The notes under the pieces are model-generated. The model was not told the DNA's origin. It saw only the letters and a list, made by a program, of their open reading frames with translations, and searched no databases. From Nelumbo lutea (lineage: Eukaryota > Streptophyta > Magnoliopsida > Proteales > Nelumbonaceae), in NCBI GenBank assembly GCA_022828595.1, contig JAKGHH010000002.1, positions 82,428,076 to 82,492,075 of the forward strand: a DNA stretch of 64,000 nt, in the 5' to 3' direction. Positions 1 through 10,597 of the stretch are shown here, in pieces. Within the stretch, counting starts at the first letter, position 1. Each line of letters begins with the position of its first letter. Position numbers and translations under genes: made by a program.

Positions 1-425
1 TCATTGATATATCCCATCATCTGAAGACAATGGTCGTGAACTTGTTGGCCCTTGGTCATTTGTGCGGTCATGAATTGTTTCAAGACCTTTTGTCGAGTAG
101 AACGATTCTGTTCTTCATACATCGTCCTGAGACTGTCCAATATGTCTTTGTCAAGTTTGATCTGATCGAACTACTTCTGTATTGGGTTGTCCAAGGAGGC
201 AATGATGTAACACCGGGCAAGGGAGTTTTTCTCCTCCCATTCCTGATAGTCTCTCCTTCGGGCCTTAGAAGCCCTATCACCTGGACGCTACAGGGTAGGA
301 TTCTTTGCCACTTTGTCTAGCTTTTCAGAAGCTAGGACCATCATAAGGTTCCTATACCAGTCGGCATAGTTTGGGCCCTTCAACTTGTTGTCATCAAGCA
401 ATTTTGCAAATGATCCGTTTGCCCT
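1..425 (-). pseudogene. Copia-A gag, 5' part (broken)
   Basis: This is the N-terminal part of a Ty1/copia GAG protein, which would package retrotransposon RNA in cytoplasmic particles. The minus-strand reading matches the GAG of the other copies here: a 'DDNKLKGPNYADWY' block near 370-400, an 'EEQNRSTRQKVLKQFMT' block near 75-125 and 'KGQQVHDHC' near 20-45. The start codon at the position used by the other copies (423-425) is AGG instead of ATG. A TAG at 171-173 replaces the glutamine of 'DNPIQ(K/R)Q'. The rest of the protein lies outside the window. It is a dead copy; the family assignment is firm. Confidence 0.85.
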
Positions 426-2204
426 TTTCTGATAAAAGAGCAAACATCAGTCCACAACCTTATTTGATTCATGTTCATTACATAGATATGGATTATAATC
501 TACGTTCCATTTCCATTTATTCATCTATAAGATTTTCTTCTTTTCTCAGTGACGGAGACTACGGGTTGTTTCTGGAAATGTGGGAAATCACATAGGGTGC
601 ATGGAGCCAACTGTTTCAGCTGCATAACCCCACTACCTTTATGTGAAGGATCATATCCACTCATCATATGAGTTTTCCCTTTGGCCTCTGTCAGACAAGG
701 TTCAGAGCCGTTTTCATGTAAACCTTTTTGTCTAGTGACTGCTTACCCATCATATTCGTGAACACCAAGGTACAGTGAGAGAGTTTCCATTTTTTGGTGA
801 AGCCTCTCCCACATCGATCTATGACGCTCCTATCATTTTATGAAACACTTAGACAAGCCCAGCAGCAAATGGATAGCCCATTTTCTGGTGCGTTTCCTCA
901 TTACCGAAGGACCCATTCTCATGGTAATGATGGAAGGCCTTTAGAGAGTTCATCATATGAATCTCCCTATCACAAGCACTCATATTAGCTGGAGGGAACA
1001 GTTATTATGCCCAGGTTTGATTTAGGTCAAACCAAAGTGGCTCCCACTGACTTTCATAAAGTCAGATTTCGGTGGGCCTTAATCGGCTAGGGTTCCATAC
1101 GTAACCTCTTGGTGAGGTGTGGGGCCCACCACTGAGGAAGGTCATCCAATGACCAAAAGGGACACCATGGCAATGATGTGCATTCAGCCATGGTGTGCGC
1201 AAGAGCCACTGTCGATTGAGCATGGGCCAAGCACTTATGGCCCATGTACGTAGCACATCACACATCCATACATCTCATGTAGGGATAAATTGATCCAATC
1301 AATTAATCATCTGTAAGGCCCATTTGAAGCCCATTTTAAATCCATAATATTAACCATTAATATTATCTAGGTATATGGGTCGAATGGTTCAGCCCTTATA
1401 GCTTTGTGTTAAGTGGGCTTTTAGCAGTTTTAACCATTTAAAGTTGGGCCGAATTAACCATTTAATTAAATATCAATCCTCAGGCCCATTAGTGAGAAAA
1501 TTAGGGCTGACTTTCATCCTTGATTGAACCCTATATTCGGTCCAAACAATTTGAACCAATCTTGGTTCGAATAGGTCCAGGGTTTGATCTTTAATTAAAT
1601 CTTTAATTCAAGAAAATAATCTAAAATTAAATACTGATAAAAGAAAAACAATAATCAGTCTCATAGGGCTATTTGCACACTCCATCCTGCAAAACAGAGG
1701 TTAGATCACTGGTTGTAGTTTAATAAACTACTAATTGCAGATTGCAATTCCCCCATTTGCGAAATCTCCTTCTCTGCGAAATCTCCTTCTCTGCCGCCTT
1801 CTTCGATCCAAAATAAAATAAATAGAAATCCTAATTTCTATTAATAATTACATCAGATCGAATATCTATACATTCAGTCTAAAAATAATAAAAAAAATTA
1901 TTTTACAGACCAAGTGTAACAAAATAATCCATAATCTGCAAAATCGCAAGTTCCCTGCAGAAATCAAGATTTCGATCTCCTCTTATACGAACAACCCATA
2001 AATCAAGAAAATCATAAAGAATAATTCTAAACAATAATCAGATTTATATAAAATTAAGATTATTCGCCCATAATTTTGGGAACAAATTTCCCAAAACCCT
2101 TCTCTGCGCAAATTGGGTAGAACACCTTCTGCCCATTTGCGCAGGTTCAGATTAGAAACAAATTGGTTCAAAATTTGAACCGTCTCAAAATTTGAACAAA
2201 TTTC
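426..2204 (-). other. Copia-A leader (between LTR and gag)
   Basis: This long untranslated leader of about 1.8 kb aligns by eye with the leaders of Copia-C (26228-28016), Copia-D (31777-33555) and Copia-F (41472-43220). No convincing coding frame is seen on its sense strand. The end next to the LTR still has the 'ggttcaaaatttgaacc' sequence that follows the primer site in other copies, but the primer-binding site and the last few hundred bases of the LTR are missing. Confidence 0.75.
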
Positions 2205-3387
2205 TCATAACCCTATCCTATCAGCTAATCCATCTTAGAATTCGCCCCATAATTAACTAATTAAATAGCCCAGTTCGAAATGGGCTTTAGGCGCATTAAG
2301 CTTATGTGCTCACTTAACCTTCCTAACTACTGCCCAATTGAGCTTCCTTATATGGCGTGGGACCCAAGCATTGATCTACACATCAGCCACATGGGTTTGG
2401 CCAAGCCTTTGTTACAAGGCCTAGTCGAATACACTGTTATGGACAGTGCACCCCTTGAAACCCATCAAATGGGCTCTATGGGCCCAACACTTACCCTAAG
2501 TGGTCCTTGGGCAAGCCACCTTGTAACACCCAGGGACTATGGGCAGATGCAAGAATAACCCATCAGGTATTATCCTCAATGGTCTTACACTTAACCTCTC
2601 AGCCCATAATGATCATACACTGCCCGACAAGAGAGGACCTCTCCCTCGGCTGCAAGGAACAGTGTTGCACTCTCTGCTTATATGGATCTCGGGAATTAAA
2701 ACTTTTTTGCAAACATTTTAGAAACCATAATATATATACTTTTATATCTCATATAAAATATATTTTGCAAAACAAATCTCAACGATTGAAATCGGCTACT
2801 GACAGTCTTGGTTTCTATCAGTGAGAGTGCATCCCCGATCATTACCTTTGTCCGACAAAGGGGCTGATCCTATCACTATGATCACCCACTCAGATGAATT
2901 CTCAGACTGTCCCAACATACCCAGGTTTTGACCCCTGCTAAGGATCTCACTGATTGGTATATCAAAGACAGCTCAATCTGACACCTAGTGCAGTATCATA
3001 ATCGAGTATAGGGGTCGGGTGTAACTTTCCAGTTTTGCCCATCAATCTCCAAGGTCCAGGGCAATACTAGAAATCTGGTCCAGTTCATAGATTCAATTAA
3101 TCCTACATTGTATGTGCTTAGGGTTTTCCCTGGCAGCTGAGACAGGCCACCCGAACAGACTTGGTGGCACTACAATGTCAGCCTTGTCAGGATAGGTCTC
3201 CCCAGACCGACCCACTGGCTGTGAACAAATCTAAACTAACACGAGTCTCATTAAGTGTCTAGTTTAAGGGTATTACACAGAAACATACCAAGGGAACATG
3301 AATCCAATTTGCACTTTTATTCATTTACAATAAACTCATAAAGTACATCATTCTGATTGGAGCTAAGGCATACAGAACTGTCTAACA
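2205..3387 (-). repeat. Copia-A 5' LTR, truncated at its 3' end
   Basis: This is a minus-strand copy of the family LTR. Its 5' terminus TGTTAGAC lies at 3387. It runs through the conserved U3 sequence down to about 2205, where the promoter and the end of the LTR are lost and leader sequence begins. It is about 1.2 kb against about 1.95 kb for complete copies. It meets a plus-strand LTR fragment exactly at 3387/3388, an inverted head-to-head arrangement seen again at 29937/29938. Confidence 0.8.
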
Positions 3388-4053
3388 CCGCCAAGTCTGT
3401 TGGGGTGGCCTGTCTCTGCCACTAGGGTGAGACACGAGGTACATTTAGTGTAGGATTAATTGAATTTTTGAACCGGACCAAATTTCCAGCATTGCCCTGG
3501 TCCTTGGAGATTGATGGGAAAAACTGGAATGTTACACCTGACCCCTAGACTCGATTATGATACTGCACTACGTGTCGGATTGAGCTGTTTTTGATATGCC
3601 AATCAGTGAGATCCTTAGCGGGGTCAAAAGCTGGGTATGTTGGGATAGTCTGAGAATTCATCTGAGTGGGTGATCATAGTGTCAGGATCCACCCTTTGTC
3701 AAATAGAGGTAATGATCAGGGATGCACTCTTTCTGATGAGAACTAAGACTTCCGGTAGCCGATTTCAATCATTGAGATTTGTTTATTTTATATGAGATAT
3801 AAAAGTATATATATATTACGGTTTCTAATTATTTTCAAAAGTTTTTAATTCCCGGGATCCATATGAGAGGAGAGTGCAGCACTGTTCCTTGCAGCCGAGG
3901 GAGAGGTCCTCTCTTGTTGGGCAGTGTATGATCATTATGGGCTGAGATTTTAAATGTAAGACCATTGAGGGTAATACCTGATGGGCTAATCTTGCATTTG
4001 CCTAAGTCCCTGGGTGTTACAAGGTGGCTTGGCCCAAGGACCACTTAGGGTAA
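3388..4053 (+). repeat. Copia-B 5' LTR fragment, interrupted by TRG-1
   Basis: The sequence from 'ccgccaagtctgttggggtgg' matches the complete plus-strand LTR at 13784-15731 starting about 220 bases in. It stops at 'ccacttagggtaa', where TRG-1 is inserted; in the complete LTR the same sequence continues 'gtaagtgttgggccc'. It is probably the 5' LTR of the Copia-B copy whose body resumes at 10153, with the remainder deleted together with the end of TRG-1. Confidence 0.75.
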
Positions 4054-5542
4054 TGATGAGAATAAAATTTATCATATTTTTACCCCCTAATATTCCATCT
4101 TTTATACTGAATTAGTACTTAATTAGACTCATATTTCTTGTATTTCGGTGCAGGGCAAGGAAAGAAGTCGCAAGAAGGAAAACAATGTTAATTGGATGGG
4201 TTTTCACAGTTTCGGCAGTGATCAGTAATCTATTCTTAACTTTCATATCTGAGCTCCGATTGGGCTGATTCAAGATCCATTGGAAATATAAGTGAGAAAG
4301 CTAAAACTTTCATGTTTTGCACTTTCGCAGATTCGGCTTACATCATAGTGAAATATGGGCCCGAAGACAGAGCAATTTCGTAGTGAGACCCATTTTCCAG
4401 CTGAAGCCCATTTCGCAGAAAAACATTGAGGCGGCCCAAGTCATTAAAGCAGCCCATTCGAATTCAAGAATTTAGAGAGTCCTGTTAGATTTAAAATTTT
4501 AATGTAATTCCAGAAATATTTGAAAATATTTAGATCATGAGATAGCAGAGAAGATAGGATAGGAGGAGGAGTTTGGATCAAGGCTGGATTATCCATTTTT
4601 GAAATAACTCCAAGTAATTGTAAGCTATATATGAGAGGGGGGGTGTACCAACCTTAAGGGTATCACGAACTGGATTGCAGATCTATCAAGAAGAGATCAA
4701 ACAAATCAAGAAACCTGGGAAGAAGGTGATCAAGAACTCAAGAAACTTCAAGAAGAAAGTGGCAGCAAGAAGAAGAGATCTCAGCACCATGGGTGAATTC
4801 ATGAGTTTTTTTATTTCCCTTTGTTTGTTTTAATTCTTTTATCATGAATTGATTTGTTTTTAGCTAGGGCTATGGAAAGCATAGCCTTGTTAATGAATAT
4901 ATTTTTATCTTTATGATTTATCCAAGATTGTGATTTCCATATAGTCTATGAATTATCTTGTTTAATGCGATTAAGAGTTTGACCACCCGTTAATTGATTT
5001 GGTTTATTTGAATGAATCGAGAGAGGAATTCACATAATTGACTGAATATTTCATAGTGTGAATTGAATGGTATATAGAGATATACATACATGATTCATCT
5101 GAATATAATGGTTTTTCCTCGGACTTAATGCACTTCCATCTTGAGAACTCTACTCGAGAGATCAAAGGGTTACCTGATAGGCGTAGTTTTAGTATATTTT
5201 GAGAGAGTATATTAAATAAAATTAGAGAGAACTCAGCTTATGAGAATGACAAATAATCTTGGTTAATCGAATCCGTTAATATTCATTACATAGGTTAGGT
5301 GGACCAAAAGCCCTAGCGATTTCATCTGTTGCATATTCGGTTAGTGATCACCCTTGCTTCCATTTTCTCTTTTCTAGTTTTTATTTTTAGCAGTTTTTAC
5401 TCTTAAATCTGAAATTCGATTGTCCAAATAATTAGGGAAGGCTGTAGTTCTAATAGTTATTTTGTTAAATCCCCGTGGGAACGGTATTTTTATACTACTT
5501 GATAACTAGTGCACTTGCTAGGGTTATAATTATAGCTATTAA
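4054..5542 (+). repeat. TRG-1 5' LTR
   Basis: The LTR begins TGATGAGAATAAAATT and ends just before the AGTTTT that precedes the primer site. The first 1.1 kb is repeated at 9051-10152 with scattered substitutions and small indels. The end is degenerate (TATTA instead of a CA terminus), so the last few bases are uncertain. It contains a TATA box near 4626. Confidence 0.85.
4626..4632 (+). promoter_or_regulatory. Probable TATA box of TRG-1 5' LTR
   Basis: TATATAT sits in the middle of the LTR, about 0.9 kb before the PBS, followed by a G-rich stretch. The 3' LTR has the shorter 'gctatatgagagg' at the equivalent place. This is inferred from position and composition only. Confidence 0.45.
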
Positions 5543-5547
5543 GTTTT

Positions 5548-5565
5548 TGGCGCCGTTGCCAGGGA
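5548..5565 (+). other. TRG-1 primer-binding site
   Basis: TGGCGCCGTTGCCAGGGA directly follows the LTR. It is the PBS type typical of Athila/Tat gypsy elements, usually attributed to tRNA-Asp. TRG-2 (18680-18696) and TRG-3 (55596-55613) carry variants of the same site, each preceded by AGTTTT. Confidence 0.85.
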
Positions 5566-5686
5566 TTTAATCCTAAAATAATATTACAACTTGTTAACCT
5601 TGATTAATTTGGATTTTTATTATTTTATTTTGTTTATTTTTTTTAGTTTGTTTGAATTCTTGCTTTGTTCAGATTTTTTTTAGTGC

Positions 5687-7254
5687 ATGACATGCACTAG
5701 ACAAGAAGGACTAGCAAGATTCGATCCTGAAATTGTGAGGACCCTTCGCTTATTGCAAAGGGCCAACAGAGGTAAAGCAAGAGAGGAGGTTGATATTGGT
5801 GAACCAGCAATAGAAATTGGGGAAGAAATGGCAGAAGCAAATCACACCCTCCTGGGCTATGCTTGTCTAACCATTGATGGGGCGACTTCCAGCATTTGCA
5901 AGCCCACAATTCAGGGTAACAATTTTGAAATCAAGCCTGCAATAATTCAAATGATTCAGACAAGTATTCAGTTTAGTGGGTTACCAAGTGATGATCCTAA
6001 TGCACACATTGTTAAATTCTTAGAAATATGTGATACATGTAAACATAATGGAGTTAGTGATGATGCTATTAGGCTTAGATTATTTCCATTTTCATTGCGT
6101 GATAGAGCTAAAGATTGGCTTAACTCACTCCCTGCAGGAAGTATCACCACTTGGAATGATCTAACCCAAAAATTTTTGGCTAAATATTTCCCACCCTCTA
6201 AAACAATAAAGCTAATTAATGATATTACTACTTTTGCTCAATTTGAGAGGGAATCCTTGTATGAAGCATGGGAATGATTCAAGGATATGCTTAGGAAGTG
6301 TCCTCACCATGGAATACCAACTTGGTGTCAAATTCAGACTTTTTATAATGGTATTACCCCCTCTAATCGATCTATTATTGATGCAGCTACAGGTGGCACA
6401 ATCATGAGAAAAATACCAGAGGAAGCTTATGACCTAGTAGAGGTGATGGTGTCGAACAGCTACCAGTGGAGCAATGACCGAACCAATCAGAGGGGAGTAC
6501 ACCACATTGATTCCCTCGCAACCCTATCTGCGCAACTTGCTAATTTGAATAAGAAACTTGATACTTCCAATGTTGTAGACATTAATGCATCATCTAGCAT
6601 TCCATGCGATTTATGTGGTCAAATAGGACATACTAATTCTGATTGTCCATTAGATAGTCTTTTTACTTCACATGAGAATGCTAATTTTATCTCTCATACT
6701 AGCAGGCCGAATTTCAATCCCTACTCAAATACATACAACTCAGGGTGGAGGAATCATCCAAACTTTTCATGGAGCAACAATCAACAAAAGGCACCCATGG
6801 GATTCCAACAACAGTCGCCTCCACAAGAAAAAAGAAGTAATTTGGAAGAAATGATCTCTAAGTTCATTAATGCAACTGAAGCAAAGCTCCAAGAGCATGA
6901 TAAGGGGTTCTTTAGTCAAGAAGCATCAATCAAGAACTTAGAAGTCCAAATGGGGTAGATCGTGAATCTGTTGTTGGAAAGAAAAGAGGGACGACTACCC
7001 AGCAACACGGAGAAGAATCCCAGAGAGTAGGTATACGCCATAGCCTTAAGAAGTGGGAAGACAGTTGGTGAAATCCAGAAAGAAGACAAGGAAGCTGATG
7101 TGGCTGATCTGCAAAAGGAGAATGGGGGAAGCACCCCTAAACTGAATTTAGATGAAATTAAACTTCCTATCCCCTACCGAAGAAGAGTCTTGAAGGCTAA
7201 ATTAGATAAGAAATTTGAAAAATTTTTGGAAGTGTTTAAAAAGATCCAATATTA
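5687..7254 (+). pseudogene. TRG-1 GAG (Athila-like capsid/nucleocapsid, broken)
   Basis: The frame starts MTCTRQEG at 5687, 120 bases after the PBS. It contains the retrotransposon gag core ('FLEICDTCKHNGVSDDAIRLRLFPFSL' region around residues 120-150, then 'KDWLNSLPAGSITTWNDL'), the 'MLRKCPHHGIPTW' block, and one CCHC zinc knuckle (C-X2-C-X4-H-X4-C, about 6604-6648). It is interrupted by TGA at 6275-6277, where relatives have arginine (CGA to TGA), TAG at 6956-6958 (glutamine expected), a further stop near 7027 and a frameshift near 7240. Capsid and RNA-binding roles are family knowledge. The protein could not be made whole from this copy. Confidence 0.85.
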
Positions 7255-8091
7255 ATCTTAATCTTCTTGATGTATTGTCACAGATGCCAAAGTATGCCAA
7301 ATTCCTGAAGGAGGTGATGTCCAACAAAAGGAAGTGGGAGTATTGTGAGATGGTAAAGCTAAACGAAGAATGTTCAGCCATTCTTCAAAATAAACTGCCT
7401 CCAAAACTAAAGGATCCAGGGAGTTTTTCTATACCTTGCACCAAAGGGAATACTGAATTTGAAAGCTTTATGCGATTTAGGTGCTAGCATAAATTTAATG
7501 CCTTATTCTATCTTTGAAAAACTTGGACTGCATGAACTAACATCTACAACTATTACCTTGCAACTAGCTGATTGAAGCATTAAATATCCTAGGGGAATAG
7601 TAGAAGATGTTTTACTCAAAGTGGGTAATTTCATCATTCCTGCTGATTTCATTGTGTTGGATATGGAGGAAGATAGGACAATGCTGTTGATTCTAGGGAG
7701 ACCCTTTCTTGCTACGGGTAATGCTTTAATTGATGTGAAAGAAGGTCTGCTTACTCTTAGAATTAATGATGAAGAAGTGGTGTTTAATGTATTTAAAACC
7801 ATGAAATGTCCCAACACAATTGAACATGAGATATATGCATTTGACTGCATTGATGAAGTAGATACATCTAAATCAGAAGACATATTGAAAGTTGCACTTA
7901 ACAATAGTCCTAATCAATTGCAACAAGTAGAGCTGAAGTTTGTATTGAAATCAGAACTGCGAAATTTGACTTTTGAGCTAGACTCGTTTGAAATTACAAC
8001 TCATAATGCATTTTTTCTTATGAGTGTGTTTCTTCTTCTCGTATCTCACATCTATAGGATCTCAACGAGGTATTCAGAGAAGTCCCCTTAA
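7255..8091 (+). pseudogene. TRG-1 aspartic protease region (broken)
   Basis: This continues GAG after the frameshift. It holds the 'KYAKFLKEV' and 'CSAILQNKLPPKLKDPGSF' blocks that precede Athila proteases, the active site Asp-Leu-Gly-Ala-Ser at 7474-7488, and the flap-end motif 'ILGRPFLATGNALIDV' in the frame running 7621-8091. The active site is one frame off the preceding block, and TGA at 7573-7575 breaks the domain. The frame ends at 8091 in unrelated residues without any RT sequence, which is where the autonomous relatives would continue into pol. Confidence 0.85.
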
Positions 8092-8130
8092 TTCTTTCTC
8101 TCCTTATTCTTTTTATGCATATTCCATACA

Positions 8131-8166
8131 TTGAGGACAATGTATACCTTAAGTGTGGGGGAGGAT
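8131..8166 (+). other. Internal polypurine-like block of TRG-1
   Basis: The block reads TTGAGGACAATG, then a short spacer, then TTAAGTGTGGGGGAGG. The same two-part motif precedes the LTR at 9017-9050, and similar blocks occur in TRG-2 (reverse of 16060-16085 and 20850-20885) and TRG-3 (reverse of 52241-52276). A second plus-strand primer (central polypurine tract) is one possible role; this is inference. Confidence 0.6.
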
Positions 8167-8491
8167 TAAGGGGGATTAAGGGGTTGATAAAATTTTTCTT
8201 CAATTAACTCTAGCATACTTCGATAGACAAGAAAGGATGCAAGCAAATCTAGCTGAAATTTTTGGCTATGGAAGGTACCTCAGTAGTTGGAATGATCAAC
8301 GAGCAAGATGCAATACAAATTTGACCCCTATGAGCATTTGGTTTATGACTATCAAACATGGTTTGATTATTCTAGAACTTGCGTTTATAGACATGTTCAG
8401 ACAACAGTAGTGAGTTCAAGGATTGGTATGAAAATGGTGATGCCCTTTTTCGAGAAAAAAAAAGAAAGGGAAGAGGAGAAAAATAAAGTAT

Positions 8492-8568
8492 AGTGTGAGA
8501 TGGAGCATAAAATGCACTCACACTAAAAGCATAAGAAAAGGGTGAGATGGAGCATAAAATGCACTCAT
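8492..8568 (+). repeat. Two nested-hairpin repeats (TRG hairpin)
   Basis: Copy 1 (8492-8524) pairs AGTGTGAG with CTCACACT; inside it GCAT pairs with ATGC around an AAA loop, with ATGGA as a one-sided bulge. Copy 2 (8542-8568) keeps GTGAG, the bulge, the inner hairpin and CTCAT. The same motif occurs three times in TRG-3 at 51742-51885, in the same orientation relative to the element. Confidence 0.8.
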
Positions 8569-9030
8569 CCCTAGATCCCAAACCCTTGTCACTTTTTGAT
8601 GCAATGAACTCATGCTAGGGGTGGAGATGTGATACATAAGCAAGCTTATAGTAATAACATTCCTTGTTTTGACTTATTAAAAAAAAAATATATATATTTT
8701 ATTATGAGGGAATACTTTGAATCTTGCTACATTTTGATTATGAAAACAATGAGTGTTTACTTTAGTCCTAAAATTGTTCATGCGATGAAATGCCTACTCC
8801 CCTTGATTGTTGATTTCACTGGGGAGCATGAGGATTAGCGATTTAAGATGATTCTTTGACAAGTTAAAGAGGAACAAGAAGTGGACGAATGGAAGAATCA
8901 TTAAATACTGGATCAAGGCATGCAAGAGGGCGAACATCCTCTGAAGAATGTCCTCCAAAAATTTTAGTAGTTAGTCAGCTTGTCTTGTTTTAGTTTTGCT
9001 TCAGTTTTGTCTTGCCCGAGGACGGGCAAG

Positions 9031-9050
9031 AGTTTAAGTGTGGGGGGATT
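9031..9050 (+). other. TRG-1 polypurine tract
   Basis: AGTTTAAGTGTGGGGGGATT lies immediately before the TGATGAG start of the 3' LTR. This is the expected place for the plus-strand primer of reverse transcription. Confidence 0.8.
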
Positions 9051-10152
9051 TGATGAGAATAAAATTTATCATATTTTTACCCCCTAATATTCTGTCTTTT
9101 ATACTGAATTAGTACTTAATTAGACTCATATTTCTTGTATTTTGGTGCAGGGCAAGGAAAGAAGTCGCAAGAAGGAAAACAAGGCTAATCGGATGGATTT
9201 TCAAAGTTTTGGTAGCGATCAATAATCTGGGCCTAACTTTCATATTTGAGCTCCGATTGGCTGATTCAAGATTCACTAGAAAGATAAGAGAGAAATCTAC
9301 AACTTTTATGTTTTGGGCTTTCATAGATTCGGCCTACATCAAAGTCAAATTCGGGACCAAAGATGGAGCAATTTCGTAGTGAGGCCCATTTTCCAGCTGA
9401 AGCCCATTTCGCAGAAAAACATTGAGGTGGCCCAAGTCATTAAAGCAGCCCATTCGAATTCAAGAATTTAGAGAGTCTTGTTAGATTTAAATTTTAAATG
9501 TAATTCCAGAAATATTAGTAAAGATTTAGATCTTGAGATAGGAGAGAAGATAGGATAGGAGGAGGAGTTTGGATCAAGGCTGGATTATCCATTCTTGAGA
9601 TAACTCCAATAATTGTAAGCTATATGAGAGGGGGGCATACCAACCCTAAGGGTATCACGAACTAGATTGCAGATCTATCAAGAAGAGATCAAACAATTCA
9701 AGAAACTTGGGGAGAAGGTGATCAAGAACTCAAGAAACTTCAAGAAGAAGGTGGTGGCAAGAAGAAGAGATCTCAGCACCATGGGCGAATTCATGAGTTC
9801 TTTCTTTCCCTTTGTTTGCTTTAATTCTTTTATCATGAACTTATTTGTTTTTAGCTGGGGCTGTGGAAAGCCTAACCCTATTAATGAATACATTTTTACC
9901 TTTATGATTTATCCAAGATTGTGATTTCCTTATAGTCTATGAATTATCTTGCTTAATGCGATTAAGAGCTTGGCCACCCCTTAATTGATTTGGTTTATTT
10001 GAATGAATTGAGAGAGGAATTCACACAATTGACTGAATAGTTCATAGTATGAATTGAATGGTATATAGAGATATATATACATGATTCATCAGAATATAAT
10101 GGTTTTTCCTTGGACTTAATGCACTTCCATCTTGAGAACTCTACTCGAGAGA
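9051..10152 (+). repeat. TRG-1 3' LTR, truncated
   Basis: It matches 4054-5155 from TGATGAGAAT to 'ctctactcgagag' and then breaks into copia leader sequence. The last 0.4 kb of the LTR is lost. Differences from the 5' LTR are frequent enough to suggest an old insertion. Confidence 0.85.
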
Positions 10153-10597
10153 GAATGTTGTTGGGCTTGTCTGAGTGTTTCATAAGATGATAGGGGCGTC
10201 ATAGATCAATGTGGGAGGGGCTTCACCAGAAAATGGGAACTCTCTCATGGTACCTTGGCGTTCATGAATATGATGGGTAAGCACTCATTGGACAGAAAGG
10301 TTTACCTGAAAATGGCTCTTTACCTTATCTGACAGAGGCCAAAGGGAAAACTCATATGTTGAGTGGATATGATCATTCACAGAAAGGTGGTGGGGTTTTG
10401 CAGCTGAAACAGTTGGCTCAATGCACCCTATGTGGTTTCCCACATTTCCAGAGACAAGTCGTTGTCTCCGTCACTGAGACAGGAGGGAAATCTTAGAGAT
10501 GAACAAATGGGAATGGAACATAGATTAAAAGCCATATCTATGTAATGAACATAAATCAAATTAGGATGTGGACTAATGTTTGCTATTTTACCAGAAA
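10153..10597 (+). other. Copia-B leader, last 0.44 kb
   Basis: The sequence from 'gttgggcttgtctgagtg' aligns with the end of the Copia-D leader (33118-33555) up to the gag ATG. The first 1.3 kb of leader, the PBS and most of the 5' LTR are missing, consistent with a deletion that also removed the end of TRG-1. Confidence 0.75.

Larger units (their letters stand above)
8092..9050 (+). other. TRG-1 3' non-coding region
   Basis: About 0.96 kb separates the protease from the 3' LTR. No coding motif is seen. It contains a polypurine-like block at 8131-8166, two hairpin repeats at 8492-8568, an A/T tract near 8681 and the terminal polypurine tract at 9031-9050. The order of these signals matches the 3' region of TRG-3. 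Confidence 0.75.
4054..10152 (+). mobile_element. TRG-1: Athila-like gypsy element with GAG-PRO only
   Basis: The order is 5' LTR (4054-5542), PBS (5548-5565), GAG (5687-about 7254), protease (about 7255-8091), a 0.96-kb non-coding tail, a polypurine tract (9031-9050) and a 3' LTR (9051-10152, truncated). No reverse transcriptase, RNase H or integrase motif occurs between protease and 3' LTR, so the element lacks pol. The GAG core resembles the Athila lineage of Ty3/gypsy. The bases before it, GGTAA at 4049-4053, would be the target duplication, but the right copy is lost. This layout fits the class described in plants as terminal-repeat retrotransposons with a GAG domain (TR-GAG). Confidence 0.85.

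Noticed and set aside
2280..2824. Several overlapping frames that could be taken for small host genes
   Set aside because: They recur in every copy of the copia LTR (for example near 22000, 28900, 46200 and 59800), so they are LTR sequence and not single-copy genes; the antisense LTR frame is reported as a finding only.
5697..5909. 70-codon minus-strand frame opposite TRG-1 GAG
   Set aside because: It is the mirror of a clear GAG reading frame and has no motif of its own.
8092..9050. Possible env-like gene in the TRG-1 tail
   Set aside because: Some Athila elements have an env-like frame after pol, but no frame here is long and no membrane segment or start is supported.
9667..9924. Lysine-rich 85-codon frame in the TRG-1 3' LTR (MQIYQEEIKQF...)
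   Set aside because: It lies in LTR sequence with A-rich composition, is not kept in the 5' LTR copy and shows no family resemblance.
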